Assembly (NCBI RefSeq): GCF_018320785.1 | Contig: NC_054867.1 | Coordinates: 26,539,855-26,603,854 of the forward strand | Direction of reading: 5' to 3' | DNA: 64,000 nucleotides | Origin: Cheilinus undulatus | Taxonomy: Eukaryota > Chordata > Actinopteri > Labriformes > Labridae | Shown here: positions 46,915 to 59,739 of the stretch, piece by piece | Layout: the number at the start of each line of letters is the position of its first letter | Numbering within the stretch: position 1 is the first letter of the stretch | Made by a program: the position numbers and the translations under genes | The notes under the pieces: model-generated | What the model saw: the letters and a program-made list of their open reading frames with translations, nothing else | Databases searched by the model: none | Told to the model about the DNA's origin: nothing

Positions 46915-49385
46915 TTTTCCACCACTTTAGGCTTAATTTTTATTTTTAACTTAAAGCTAACAACAACTTCTTTTTATTTCCTAGTCATAGGTTACAGAAT
47001 GCCAAAACAATACCAGCTCTAACCACACAAACTTACAAAACTAACTTTTGGTCTGTAAAAACAGACAAAGTGATGGAGCTGCCTCAGACCATGCTAGATT
47101 GTAGTCATACCAGCCATGCCCCTAATAATCCTAATTATGTATAACCCATCCTTTTTAAAGCCATAGTTGAGGAGTTATGACGGTGTTTCTGCTGCTAACC
47201 TTAAGTGTTCACTCAAGGAACTACAGTTATTTTCACTTCTGTATAGCTTCATTTATGTTTGTCCCTTGGTCACAGTCAACCCTCGTGAATCACTGCATTA
47301 GGTGCTCACCAAAGTGTTGTGACTATTCTGCAGTTTCACTGCTCTCTATGATGATGAGACTGGCTCGGTGCACTCATAATTTGTTTGATGCTTTAGGCTG
47401 CAATTCACAGTGCTCATAATTGAGCATAATACTCCGGCACTGATTATGATGCTTTTGACATGTTCAGACACAAAAAAGTATTTGTTAGGCAATAAACTAA
47501 AGATAAAAGGTGTGTGCAGCATTACAAACATTTGCCAAATGCCCAACAGCTGCCTGTGAGCACACAGGATATGAGGATGTGGTAATGAAGAATAAAATAG
47601 AGCAATTAAATTACTGAATAATGATTTTTATTACCTTACACACAGTAATTGAGTAAGACTGTGCAAAACACTATAATGTTAAGAATATAAAAAGTGTTTC
47701 AGGTGTGTTAAATGGCACCTGATAGATTAAGAGCACATCTGGACACCAAATGAGCGATTTTCTTTGTAGCTGTTTATGTTGTCTGTCCACCACTATGACA
47801 GCATTCAAAGAGCAACTGTCTGTCTCTGGGCTGTGTGTAACAGGTGCAGGCCTGATGGATACAGCGACTGATTAAACACAGTTTAATGATAAATTATAAA
47901 GGAGTCATTGTTTAATTACAGTCTGTTTACATTCTGCAGATGTGATCCTATATGGAGATGTGGTTTACCTTAAACTGCCACATAATCATCTTTATTGCCT
48001 TAGATCTTTTGTCTTCTGGCTTTCCTTTTTAGTATGCAGTCTTATCTTTTATGCTGGCAAGAAAATCTCTTCTTAAATGTGCTCTATACAAGGTTCAATA
48101 GTTCTGACTGTAATATATCTTATGGAGATCTTGAGCAGATATGCATCCATGCTGTGTTTCCATGATAATGAGTATATTTGCAGTTGCTTCATCCCAATCT
48201 TGTCTTCTTTATCTTATCTTGTAATAACAAAGTTGTTTTTCCCAGTATAACAGATTTAGTATTTTATAACTTCATGATAACAAAGTTAGTTCTTTCATGC
48301 AATTGCAAAAATGTCTTGTGATTCACAGAACAAAACAGAGCTGGCCAGTGTAATAGACCAAACATGACATGCACTACTGCCATTTCTCACATAAATGAGG
48401 TAGATTAAACCCATTTCTATTTTAGTTTTGTGCTTTTGCAACTCTGGGGACACAATATAGCAGACATCACAGGTTACTTGTGGTGACAGACAACTGAGTA
48501 AATACATTTTTTTTTTGTTGTATGTCCATTCAGAGTCTCCATAAAATAGCTGGGAGAAGTCACCCTGATTTTTCTTTGGAATTTAAAACAATGACAATAG
48601 AAATCCTCAACTCTATAGAAATGTAACACATCATACTGGTTGCAGCAAGTACATCTAATATTTATGAGTGAATGGGTAAATAAGATCCTTGGAGAAAATC
48701 AAAAGCATGAGAAAAATACTTATAGACGCTTTCATTATGAGGACAAAGTACAGATTGAGACCTTGTGGCCAGCAGTCTGCAGCAGTCCAGACATCCCAGG
48801 CACACTTGGCACGATGTCACAGCATGGTCATCAGATGTAAGCAGGTTTGAATAATGAGCAGTCATGATGTCAGGGGAAGCAGGTGGAAGCAGTTAGAGAG
48901 CTGCAGCTGTTCAACACTTAACATAATCACCGAAGTCTATCAGCAGTAACACTTACTAAAAAATTAGAAGGATCATATTTCCTATGTATCGTTTACTGTA
49001 CATATAGGGATATGACAGAAATGATTGTTTACAGTGTTTGGTATGACCCCACTCACAGTCATTTTGAGATAACTAAAATGATCTGGGTTCTTATCTTGCT
49101 ATTAGAATTTTGCTTTCAGATTGAAGAGTTTTGTGTTTTCAGGACTTTTTATGAGTTGAACCGGTTGATAATGTTTTCATTTTACATTTTATTTTCTTAA
49201 TGAAATATGCCCTGATGCCTATTTTAAAATAAAAGACCTTGTCCCTCTGGCTGCTAGAGATGGCCAAAGACTGTTAAGTTCATTCTTTGCTAAAGAATTG
49301 CAGAAACTCTGGTACACATGCCATATTTTGTACTGATCTCTGGAAACCTCCTAGTGCACACACTTTGCTATTTTCTCATCAGCAC
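46915..49385. other. Intergenic, no recognised gene
   Basis: About 2.5 kb of A+T-rich sequence. No exon or element could be supported. Confidence 0.45.
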
Positions 49386-49928
49386 CAGAAGCTGCCATCT
49401 ATCCATTCATCAACTTTAATCTGCTTATCCACAGTTGGGTACCAGTGGCAGCAGGCTATATAAGTCAACCCAGACATCCCTCTCCCCTGTGACATTTCCA
49501 GCTTCCCCTAGGGGAGTCTGAGGCCCAGGCAAGGTTAGATGTATAGTCCTTCCAGTAAGTTCTGGGTCTGCGCTGAGGTCTCCTCTCAGTTGGATGTGTC
49601 TGGAAGATCTCCACAGGGAGGCGGACAGGAGACATCCTGATAGATGCCCAAACCATCTCAACTGACTCATTTGGATGCAAAGGAGCAACAGCTCTACTCT
49701 GAGCTTCCTCAGGATATCTGAGCTCCTCACCCTATCTCTAAGACTGAGCCCAGCCACCCCCCTGAGGAATCTTATTTTGACTGCTTGTTTCTGGGATCTC
49801 ATTCTTCTTGTCATTGCTCAAAGCTCTTCACCAAAGGTGAAAGAAAGGTGGAGCAAAGATGGACAGGGGGGCTGTTTACATGGTCACCAGGCTTCTCCCC
49901 ATATGGCTCTGTCTGGTTCAGCTACCCA

Positions 49929-50544
49929 TAGGCCTTGTCCACACATAGACGAAAACAATAGATTTCTGTTTAGTTTTGAAAAAGTTTTCCGTAAATACGG
50001 GATAATTTCAGGAAATGTCTGCATAAGCACGGAACCACTGAAAACGACTGAAAATGCTGTTGTATATATGCCAAGCCTGTGAGTGGTGCTGTAACACCAC
50101 CATGGAAATGCATCAAAAGAGAAGAAGTTACAGAAAACTAGTTGCACTTCTGGTTGTTCTCCTGGATTTAGAAACATCTGGTGTATGCTGTTCTCAGTGG
50201 AGGTAAAGGAGCATCAGATTTTGCTGTTAAAGCCACAATAAGCTCAGTAGCTTCTGCAGCACAAACACAGTACTGTAATTCGCCGTTGTTGTTTTGGTTC
50301 GACAGCACATGCGGTGCAAGTGGGCTACGCAATGTATGATTTAATCATTTCAAGAGAGATGCAGTTGGTTGTCCACACTGAGACGAAACAGTAGGCGTTT
50401 ACAGATTTGTTCGTCCTGGGACCGGGTTTCAAAAAGTAGCCTTTACGGCCCCCCAGAAGCCATTTCCATGTGGATGAAATGCAGATACAAAAAAAAATTT
50501 TTTGCGTATACTCCTGAATTCGTCTCTGTGTGGACGGGGCCTTA
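49929..50544. mobile_element. Nonautonomous DNA transposon with GTCCACAC ends, nested in LINE
   Basis: Ends TAGGCCTTGTCCACACATAG - ACGAAAAC and TTCGTCTCTGTGTGGACGGG - GCCTTA form inverted repeats of about 25 bp. It sits between the two LINE remnants. Flanks show no clear duplication. Confidence 0.6.
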
Positions 50545-50571
50545 GAGCTGTCACCCTAGCGGCCCATCAGC

Positions 50572-50685
50572 TGTGTAGTGGTGTGCAGAAGTAGGTATAC
50601 TCTTAATTTATAAACTCTTTAGAAGTGGGTGTACTCTATGGTGACAAAAAAAAATATAAGTGGCGCACTACACCACTGGGGCCCT
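50572..50685. repeat. Small inverted-repeat element
   Basis: About 110 bp with ends GTGTAGTGGTGTGC and GCGCACTACACCACTGG and a further inner GAAGTAGGTATACTC / GAAGTGGGTGTACTC direct repeat. Confidence 0.5.
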
Positions 50686-51990
50686 CCACCTGGGATAGGC
50701 ATATTTTTGGCATCAAAATAGACACTATACAGCCATTTTTTTAAATCAGTCATGTCTTTCAACCCCCAACCCCCCTCTGGCCATCAGTCAGTGTCCAGGC
50801 CTCAAAAGAGTTTAGTAACACCTGGAGGACCAAGGACCAAAAGAATCCAACTTTGGTCTGCATGCTTAATTACAGTGAGTGCCACACCCCCTTGCCCAGG
50901 AAACCCAGTATGCTCAGTTCATACAGCTACTGAAGAGGGTCAGAGCTAAGTCACACCCCAACTGGGAAGAAGCCACCACACTTAACAGCACTCTCTGTAC
51001 CAGAATAGAAGGCAGGTGATCGACATCCAATATGGTTTGACCAGGGTCATCCTCCCTGGGGCACCTCAGCTTTAACTTCAAGGTTGCAACCAGAAGCCGA
51101 TGATTACTACTGAAGAACTACCCACTCCAAAAACAATGTACTGTAGCCCCTTAGCAGCCTCCAGCGTCTGCTAACTACAACAAGGTCACTCTCCTTCTTC
51201 GTGAGGCTGTACCAAGTCTTGTGCAGCGAATCAGGTCTCTGGAACCACGATAAAGCAATCCTCAAGCTTTGACGGCTAACAAAGCCAAAGAGCATTAAGG
51301 AGCTTTCCTTTTGTTGTCCAGAGCCATGTGGGCCAATGCATGCCTTATAGCCTGCTCTGTCTGTACCAGTGGAAGCACTGAAGTCAGCAAGAACGACCAA
51401 GGCATCGTCTCTCTGGACTGAACCTACCACTGGGTCAAGCTGGGTCTAGAATGCTTCCCATGCAGAAAGTTCACTCATCCCTCTCAGAACGTCCACTGCC
51501 ATGAATGAAAATGAGTGCAACAAATGAGTCAGTCTGGCATGCAGTAAACACACATTGACAGGCCATACCTCTGATATCAAGGGGGCCAGCTGGCTTGCAA
51601 CTGCCAGCGCCACCCCCTTGATGTGGTGTCCATTGGCATGGCTGGACCAGTTAAAGGGGCACTCACCCACAGTAGTCCCACCAGAGACGCCGAAACAGTT
51701 GGGATTGGATTAATGACACCTCAGCACCACTGGCAATGCTCAATCTACCTATCAATGTTTGCTGTTCAGGGGTTTCCTCCTAATCTGGTAACAAGGGTCC
51801 TAGAGGCTTTGTCCCAATGCACAACTTGTCTAACCGCTGCAGCATCAGGAGTACTCCCCCTACAAGGATCTTACATTTGTATGTGTTTACATGCAATGCA
51901 GTTTAAGGGCATGAGGGTGCACACCCAATGCCTGAGGCACCAGAGGCAAGGGACGCCAACCCCATTTCAGCTGCATTAGCAACTGCCATA

Positions 51991-53540
51991 ACCATGTGGT
52001 ATAGAGTGAACATATGGACAGGCTGGGGGCTGAGAGAACAATTTTGCTTTGTTGAGTTAAAAAAGATTAAAACTTAGGTCAAAGAAGGTTTCTCATTAGT
52101 CCAGACCCAAAGTCCCAAGTGGTAGAGGATTTTAATGGTAGCCTGCAGGATGGCAGATTTGTACTGATGTGGCTGTGTAGATTTTCACCATAATTGTTAA
52201 TGCTGTGGGATGAAACCAGCCAGGATATTCTCTGGAAGATCACCAGCTGGCTTGAGTTTAGGCAGAGGATGGGGTTTGTCGGCAGACACAGCTGGAGATG
52301 TTAACCAAGCAGTAGAGATACATCCCTCATCCTGGGCATCTGAAAGAAATAAGGGAGAAGGGAAGTTCCCGTGACTCTGCAATATGTGTTTTTTGTTGTG
52401 TCATCTGGTTTTGAATGTAGAAAGAAGATCAAATATGAGACCTACCCTGTGATAAATGATGAGTCCTCTTTTGGAAACAATGATTATACACATCCAGTGA
52501 TCCCTTTGTCAACTTGTGTTGGAGGGTGTTGGCTGGAAAAGCATTAAAGACTTTGAAAAAGTTTGAGAGAGGGAAAACTGGAAGATGAGGGCCTTTTGAG
52601 ATAATAGTCCAATGTTTTGTCATATCATCTTATTTACCTTCTTGTAAGTTGATCCCCTCTTGTACAAGTACAGTAAATATGCTTGTAACTTGTTTAGCTT
52701 AGCTTTGCAAAAAGACTTGAAAAAAGAGGAGACAGCTTGAGGTAAAAAGGAGTCTTGTAACAAGATCAAAAATTTTATATGTTCACACGATAAATGAGGC
52801 CAAAATATATAATTACAGAACATGTTCCTCTTTTCTAATAAGATAGATCATGAACTCTTCATCTATAACTTTTTTTGCAGATACCTGAAGGTTTTGTGCC
52901 AAAACTGACTGGTATTTGGAAAGGTTCTGAGCCTCTTTATTTTTCTTCTAGGTGAAGAAAAACAGCTCCAATGCAGGAAGCTGCCCCTACCATGCTGCAG
53001 TATAAGTATGGTCTTCTCTTTTTCTTGTATTCTCATAGTCTGTATGGGGCAATGGGTTCACTGAGCAAGTATCTTCCCAGTATCTGATCATACGGATAAA
53101 GTCAGAGTCTTTTGGTCCTTGGTCCTCCCGGTCTTACCCTTGTAAAGCCTGGATATTGACTGACAGCCAGAGGCACTGGTGGGACTTTTTTGGATATCAT
53201 TGGCAAAACCATAAGTCTACTACTGACACGTTCAGGAGAGTGGGAATGGGAAGTGTCAGCTGCTGTATATAGGAATAGCAGCTGCACTTGTACGGGCACC
53301 TGGGACGCTTTCCCAAGCCTGATCCAGCTCACAGCATACTGAGTGCCCAGGACCTGGTGGGTTGGTCCAGATGCCGGTGGTGACTACATGCACGCTGAGG
53401 GGGCAGCTGAAAGGATACCTGGAGAGATGGGGCATAGGCTTGGCGCAGGCCTGGATAATGGCCATCCATCAAGAGGCCAGAGTGAGGTGAAGTGCAAAAC
53501 CAGAATATGCTCACATAACTGATCTGACCTTATAATCTGG
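51991..53540. other. Unassigned intergenic segment
   Basis: No gene supported. A minus frame at 52197-52350 (KPHPLPKLKPAGDLPENILA) follows a plausible CAG acceptor but has no recognised family or partner exon. Frames at 53102-53510 contain VRPGGPRTKR, which also occurs in the LINE-like piece near 50810, so part of this is probably retrotransposon-derived. Confidence 0.35.
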
Positions 53541-53544
53541 CTAT

Positions 53545-53695
53545 GAGGTAGGATGGCAAGATGGAGGTCTTTTTGTGAAGAAAAACATCCAAGCCTGGCT
53601 TAATTTTGCAAAAACTTTTCCCAAAAGCCTGTGGAGAAATGTGTTTCAGTCTGATGAGACCAAGTTTAACTTTGTGACCACTATTCCAAAAGGTA
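53545..53695 (+). mobile_element. Older Tc1-like transposase fragment, split
   Basis: The plus strand reads KNIQAWLNFAKTFPKSLW - RNVFQSDETKFNFVTT, the region with the third-domain DE motif (SDETK) of a Tc1 transposase, then stops matching at a TA at 53694-53695 where another Tc1 begins. A possible continuation, GGSIMLW, appears at about 55645-55668. Confidence 0.65.
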
Positions 53696-54890
53696 CAGTC
53701 ATGGACAGAAAATATTGGCACCCCTGGATTTTTTCCAGAAAATACACCATTTCTCCCAGAAATTGTTGCAATTACAAATGTTTTTGGTATACACATGTTT
53801 ATTTCCTTTATGTGCATTGGAACAACACAAAAAAATCCGAATAAAAAAAGACAAAATTGATATAATTTTACACAAAACTCAAAAAATGGGCCGGACAAGA
53901 TTATTGGCACCCTCAACTTAATATTTGGTTGCACACCCTTTGGAAAAAAATAACTGAAACCAATCACTTCCTATAACCATCAACAAGCTTCTTACACCTC
54001 TCAACTAGAATTTTGGACCACTCTCCTTTTGCAAACTGCTCCAGGTCTCTCAGATTTGAAGGGGGCCTTCTTACCACAGCAATTTTGAGATTTCTCAAAG
54101 GTGTGCAATGGGATTTAGATCTGGACTCATTGCTGACAACTTCAGAACTCTCCAGCACTTTGTCTCCAACCATTTCTTGGTGCTTTTTGAGGTATGTTTG
54201 GGGTCATTGTCCTGCTGCAACACCCGTGACCTCTGACGCAGACCCAGCTTTCTGACACGGCCCTACATTGCGGCCCAAAATCTTTTGATAGTCTCAGATT
54301 TCATGATTCCTTACACACAGTTAAGGCACCCAGTGCCAGAGACAGCAAATTAACCCAAAACATCTTTGAACCTCCACCATGTTTGACTGTAGGTACGGTG
54401 CTCTTTTCTTTGTAGGCCTCATTCTGTTTTCTGTAAACAGTAGAATGATGTGCTTTTCCAAAAAGCTCTACCTTAGTCTCATCTGTCCTCAAAATGTTCT
54501 CCCAAAAGGATTGAGGCTTACTCAGGTACATTTTTGCAAACTCCAGTCTGGCTTTTTGATGTCTCTTTGTCAGCAGTGGGGTTCTCCTCGGTCTCCTGCC
54601 ATAGCGCTTCATCTCATTCAAAACACAGCATATGGTCCGAGCTGCACCCTGAGTCTGCAGGACAGCCTGAATTTGTGTGGAAGTTGACTGAGGATGTTTA
54701 TCCACCATTCCAACTATCCTGCGTTGCATTCTTGTGTCAATTTTTCTCTTCCATCCACGCCCAGGGAGATCAGCCACAGTTCCATGGGTTATAAACTTCT
54801 TGATTATATTACGCACAGTGGACAAAGGACTTTCAAGATCTCTGGAGATGGCCATTTCCACAGCACCAAAAAGGAGGACACTTTGCAGCA
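53696..54890 (-). mobile_element. Younger Tc1-like transposon, inserted in opposite orientation
   Basis: Begins at the TA with CAGTCATGGACAGAAAATAT - TGGCACCCCTGG, a typical fish Tc1 end. The transposase reads on the minus strand: RDLESPLSTVRNIIKKF (helix-turn-helix), DLPGRGWKRKI (GRPR-like), KHPQSTSTQIQAVL, then RPRRTPLLTKRHQKARLEFA and RTDETKVELFG. The frame is open for 196 codons (54301-54891), then breaks before the last catalytic acidic residue. The 5' terminal repeat on the right is missing, so the copy is truncated and inactive. Confidence 0.8.
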
Positions 54891-54891
54891 C

Positions 54892-55640
54892 TTAGTGAAG
54901 CCAGAGTAATTGCAACAAATAAGGCTCTATAGTGTATTCCCCGCTACAATACAATGTTGTCTATGATACCAATGGTATCATGTTACAGTAATTCTGAGAT
55001 ATTCTATTCATTGAAGGACAATTTAATCCAGGGCATCACTCCGGCCACACCCTTGCCAGAGTAATGCCCTAAGCAGACTCTGATATGATGCCCCCCAACA
55101 CTGCCGCTACTATTGCCCCAACATACTCACTTAATACTCAAAAGTATCTTAAACAACTAAAAGAACTAAAGGATATATTTCTACAGAAATAATAAATACA
55201 AAGTCTTTGCAATTTAGTCCCTGTTAGTAGCATATAAAAGAAACAGTTCTTAGTAAAAATTATTGATTTTAATGATCATATACCTTGTTGCAATAATAAG
55301 GATATTTTTAATTTCCATCCGTCTAAAAACCAGTGGTCACTATGGGTTAATTATTTTCATCATAACATTAATCCCACATTATTAGCTATCTGTTTTATTG
55401 GGGTCTTCTCCTCAAAATAAAACAAATGTAAACCTGCTGATCTTGCCCCCCTTACACCCCTTACACTCACCCCTGCACCCCTCCCCTTCCCTCACACACA
55501 GCAGCTCATCCGTTTTGCTTCAGGTGTGACTTCAAAAGGAGGACAAATAAGCGTCCGGCTTGAGGCTGCACTGGACGCCGAACAAGGCATTTAAATTCCG
55601 GACTGTCTGGTAAAAAGCTGGACATATGGCCAACGTAGTG
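54892..55640. other. Unassigned spacer with C-rich segment
   Basis: Between the Tc1 copy and the BEL/Pao relic. Contains a C-rich stretch (55445-55500) and CGTCCGGCTTGAGGCTGC. No gene seen. Confidence 0.4.
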
Positions 55641-55679
55641 GGGGCAGTATCATGCTCTGGACAAAGCCTTCAGCCTCCA

Positions 55680-57550
55680 GCCTCCAGCCCATCCTCTAAT
55701 AACTCCCACAATCTCAGTCGGTAAGCCTGCAGCTGCATCATACAGCCATCCAACTACACTGCCTCATTCTCACTCACATGTGATTCCTCAGGCTCCCTCA
55801 AGCTATAGCATGACACAGCATACTCCTACAACTGGGCAACCAATAATACCACCTCAGTATCCATTATGTGCTCCTACAGCGGTTGACATGTCTCCAGGTG
55901 TTCAGCCACAGCTATTATCAAGCCAAACTGTGCCCCCTTTCAGCACTAGCTTGTAACACCAACTGCTATATGGTGTGCCAAAACCCAAGATCCCAGATTT
56001 CACCTCTGACAGTGAAAGGGAGTTTGCTCACCTAAAGCTAGCCTTAGATAACCTGCTAGAACCACACCAGGAACTGACTGAGAAGTACAAATATCATGTG
56101 CTACTTGAACACCTCAAACTACCTGAGGAACAGATGATTGGTCAGTCCTGCCGCCACCACCCATATCCATACACAGCCACCATGTAAGCTTTACAGCTTC
56201 AGTACAGGCAGTCACACCAGCTTGCTCAAAATGAAATAGCAGCCATTCTGACTGCAGCTGATGTGAAGCCTGGAGATACACACACTTTTCAGAGCTTGGC
56301 CTTGCAGGTCCTCCTTCTGGTGAGCATGTTGCTGTCCTTAGAAGGGCCTTAGGGAATGGACCTCAACTGCTGCTCACACGTCGACTGTTTGCTCAGCAAG
56401 TTTCCTAAGTATCACGGGGATGGCTAAGTATCTACAACTGCAGGGTAAGCTCAACAGCACCAGTCTCCACCCTTACAACCTGCAAGATCTCAATGGCTGG
56501 CTCCAAGGTAAAGCTCAGCAGCAGCGTCTGTCCAGCAGATTGGTGCAGCACTACCAACATGAGAGGACTCCAGGCAACGGGAAGGAAAAGAGCCTGTTCA
56601 AGAGTAGAGGTCAAAATGTAGCTGTGTAGCAGAGCCTACACCCCCCAACTCATCCAGTAAGCTCAGGTCAGCCAGTAATAAGAAGTTGAACAAAATCCAT
56701 TGCCTCTTTTGCAACAGCAAAGAACATTACATCATTGGTTTCAGCCTATCAAAGAACAGTCAATGGCAGATCTGGATAAATGGATAACAGAAGGTAGACG
56801 CTGTTGGAAGTGTGCTCGTTCCCATGCAGTGGAGGCATGCAACCTCAAGAAACCCTGACACCCAGCATTTCCTCAGGTGAAGTTTTCCTGAAAGTCGTCC
56901 CAGTGCTGCTACACAGTGATGCAAAGTCAATGGAGACCTTCGTTGTCTTAGATGATGGAGCCCAACAGACGATGATTTTACCAGAAGCCATCCAGCAGCT
57001 TCACTTGAACTCTTGCCCTGTGCACGGTGTGCACAGACCTTACACACCTCCAAGGTCATAAGGTCAACTTTGAAATCTCCCCCAAAGGTAACACTCGGAA
57101 GTGTTACAAAGTGCAAGGAGCATTTACTGCCTCTGGTCCTGATCTTGTAGGGAAGACCTATCCAGTGCAGAGACTTCAGAGAAACCATACACACTTACGA
57201 GGAGTCCCTCTGCAGCCATTTTTCAATGCACGTCCTCTGGTGTTAATTGGATCGGATCATGTGCACCTTATCACTGCCACCGAGCCAGTCTGTCAAGGAA
57301 CTAATGGTGGACCCATAGCCATCCGTACTGCCCTGGGATGGGCATTGCAAGGTGCTGAAGAAGCTGTAAAGGAACAGAGCCATATGGAATAGTGCCTCTT
57401 CACTTCACTTGAGAGTCCAAATGATGTCCTGCTCAGAAACATAAAAAGGTTATGGCAACTTAATGTTCTGCCCTTTAAGAAATGAAAAAACAGTTGTTTT
57501 ATGACGTAGACTGTACCAGAAGATTACAAAAAATGCAGCAAGGGAGAAGC
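55680..57550 (+). pseudogene. BEL/Pao LTR retrotransposon relic, gag to protease/early pol
   Basis: A proline-rich gag start, then PKIPDFTSDSEREFAHLKLA and EHLKLPEEQMIGQSCRHHP (55975-56187), QLAQNEIAAIL and KLNSTSLHPYNLQDLNGWLQ (56420-56629), a Cys/His knuckle near 56800 (CWKCARSHAVEACNLKKP), a retropepsin with VVLDDGAQQTM (56804-57061), and VLIGSDHVHLI, GGPIAIRTALGWALQG (57240-57350), the A17-type region leading into pol. At least six stops or frame breaks interrupt it, and no LTRs, polymerase core or integrase were found nearby. It is a dead copy. Confidence 0.8.
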
Positions 57551-59735
57551 ATCATATGTGCTCCACACACACCTGGTGCAGGTACAGCACAGAGCTGAAC
57601 TTTATGTATGGAATATGACTTGTCATGTAAGGACTAAAGACGCTTTGTAACTGTTAGGAGCAAAAGTAAATAGCCATGAAAAATGAACTTCGTTACTCAT
57701 GCCTCTCTTTTGGATTTAAAGGTCTTTTTTATATTATCATTAGGCTCAAGACTGTGCTTTATCTCACAGTTCATTTTTAAAGTTTACTTGAGCGGTTCTT
57801 AAAGTGGAGTCCAGGGACTGTCAGAGGTCAAGAAGGGACTTACCAGGGCTCCCAAGTAAATAATAATCTTTAAATGGCAGGATGTAAATAATTTGTGTTT
57901 CAAATGATTATGCACCATCGGTTTATCGGTTTGGTTGAAGTTCTCCATGAAAAATTTCAAGGGCTACAAGAAAGTTTAGAGTTCGGCCAAGAGAAAATAA
58001 TGTCACTCATTAAATCCAACAAAGTACTTGAAAAGTTGATCTAAACTCTCAAAGTTTGGCTCACACAACTAATGAAAGAAAACAAGGAAATGAAAGAGAC
58101 CATTTCTACCCGTTAGCCCTTACCTTAGCGCCCCCACAGAGCTTATTTTTAGCAATGATCCAAAAACTCAAATTCTTATCAGCTTTTTGTTGGCCTACTA
58201 TAACACATCCCCGCAGCAGGCTGTGTGTATTGGGATTAAAGATATTTTTCATTTCTAGGAGTGACTTTCTGAAGTCAGGGAGTTCCTATTTTCTGTGAAA
58301 GACTTCCTTCAACACATGCGACTGATAGCATGCATTATTATTTTGCTAGCAAGCCGTTTTCCATCTTTCAGTATTTACACTGTATGTTACTTAGCAGGCT
58401 GCTGGCTGTGTCTTTCTACTGTACTAAAAGGATGTACGGATATTCTCTTGTAATTCTAAGCAGCAGAAGAAATATTTCTCACTGTCTAAACTGTATCTCT
58501 TTAAGTCTATGTTCTGGCAGAAACTTGGGTAGCTTAAAGCTAAGTTATTAACACTTTATTTACATTTCTGAGTAGGCTGATGGTCATGGTCTTGATTTGT
58601 TGCAACTTCAAATAGCAGCTGCCGCACCAAGTGTTTGTCAGTGTGTGTGTGGCTAAATGAGTGATCATCAAGTACAGTCCATTTACAGTTAAAACAATGA
58701 CTGAAGTTTAGTAAAGTCCCAGTGTATCATACCATTGGACACCTGCTTCTATTCAAACGTTCACAGACTGCTTCACCTTTCACTTCAATAAAATTCTGAC
58801 ACCAGACACATAAAATTCTTGAAGTATGAAGCTACATCCTCATTGCTTTGCTGGTGTTGCCAAAAGCTAATACTTGACTTTCTCTTTCTTTGATATCCCT
58901 GCAGCTCATTTAAGTAAATCTCTTGTTCAATGACCTGATTGTACTAAAATGTTAAATGATGTACTTGGGCTGACTGGAACGGCTCTGTCGCCACATGGTT
59001 ATAATAAATGATAACAGAAAAGCGGCTCCTCATCAACATCACAGATTTGGTGCTCTAGACTGTCGAACGTTTTCACACCATAAAACAGTTGGTGAATACT
59101 CCCTGTAGTTTCCAAATGATATGTAGACCATAGGAAGTGAGTCAGAGATCTAAATTAGAGCTAATTCTAAACAGTGCAGTCAATTTTCAGCTCAAGGTTC
59201 AACTACTTTTGTGTTTTTAAGTTTTATCCCATATCTCTGTGGTCTTCCTCAACAAAGAACGCTGTTGTAATCTCCGGTGAGGAGCTTTGACCAGGTTATG
59301 AAACAGGGTGAAATTAATACTCATGTCTCTTTATTGCCTATAAAAGTAAAATAGCACATTAGCAATCTAAATGTATATCTCTATATATTTATTCTGAATG
59401 CCCCTAAACGTTGCACAAGGGTAGGTGGCAGATAAAGTGATTGACTACGTATGTAAAGAAGAAGACCAGTAAAGAGATGACACCATTTTGTTCACAAGGG
59501 ATGCTTAATGCAGCACAAAGCTTAAGTTTCTCACAGGAGCTTTGAGGTATAGAGGTACATCTAAAAAATTAGAATATCATGTCAAATTAATATTTTTTCC
59601 CTGTGATTTACTTCAAAAGGTTGAACTTCTCATCTCAAACAAGATGAAACATTTGACTTTTTTATACTCATGATTAAAGATGACAGCTAACAAAAATTAA
59701 TATAGATGTATTCATATATATATTCGATACTCAGG
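57551..59735. other. Intergenic, no recognised gene
   Basis: A hAT-like start GCGGTTCTTAAAGTGGAGTC at 57792 suggests one degraded element; nothing else could be assigned. Confidence 0.4.
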
Positions 59736-59739
59736 TTGG

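Larger units (their letters stand above)
49388..51990 (-). mobile_element. Degraded RTE-type LINE (endonuclease and reverse transcriptase remnants)
   Basis: Read 5' to 3' on the minus strand. Endonuclease pieces: NWSSHANGHHIKGVALAVA (near 51640) and VVLADFSASTGTDRAGYKAC, IGPHGSGQQKESS, SWFQRPDSLHKTWYS (51430-51200), the GDFNA-x-TG and W-x-WYS motifs of LINE AP endonucleases. The far end (49814-49430) reads RFLRGVAGLSLRDRVRSSDI and QLRWFGHL, then WASDSPRGSWKC in another frame, the conserved C-terminus of the reverse transcriptase protein. The polymerase core is deleted and other elements interrupt it. The two ends may come from different subfamilies. Confidence 0.75.

Noticed and set aside
52197-52350. 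Minus frame with KPAGDLPENILAGF as an orphan exon
   Set aside because: A CAG acceptor precedes it, but no partner exon, family or conserved neighbour could be found.
53575-53844. 89-codon plus frame as a gene
   Set aside because: First half is a Tc1 transposase fragment, second half is read through the end of another Tc1 on the wrong strand.
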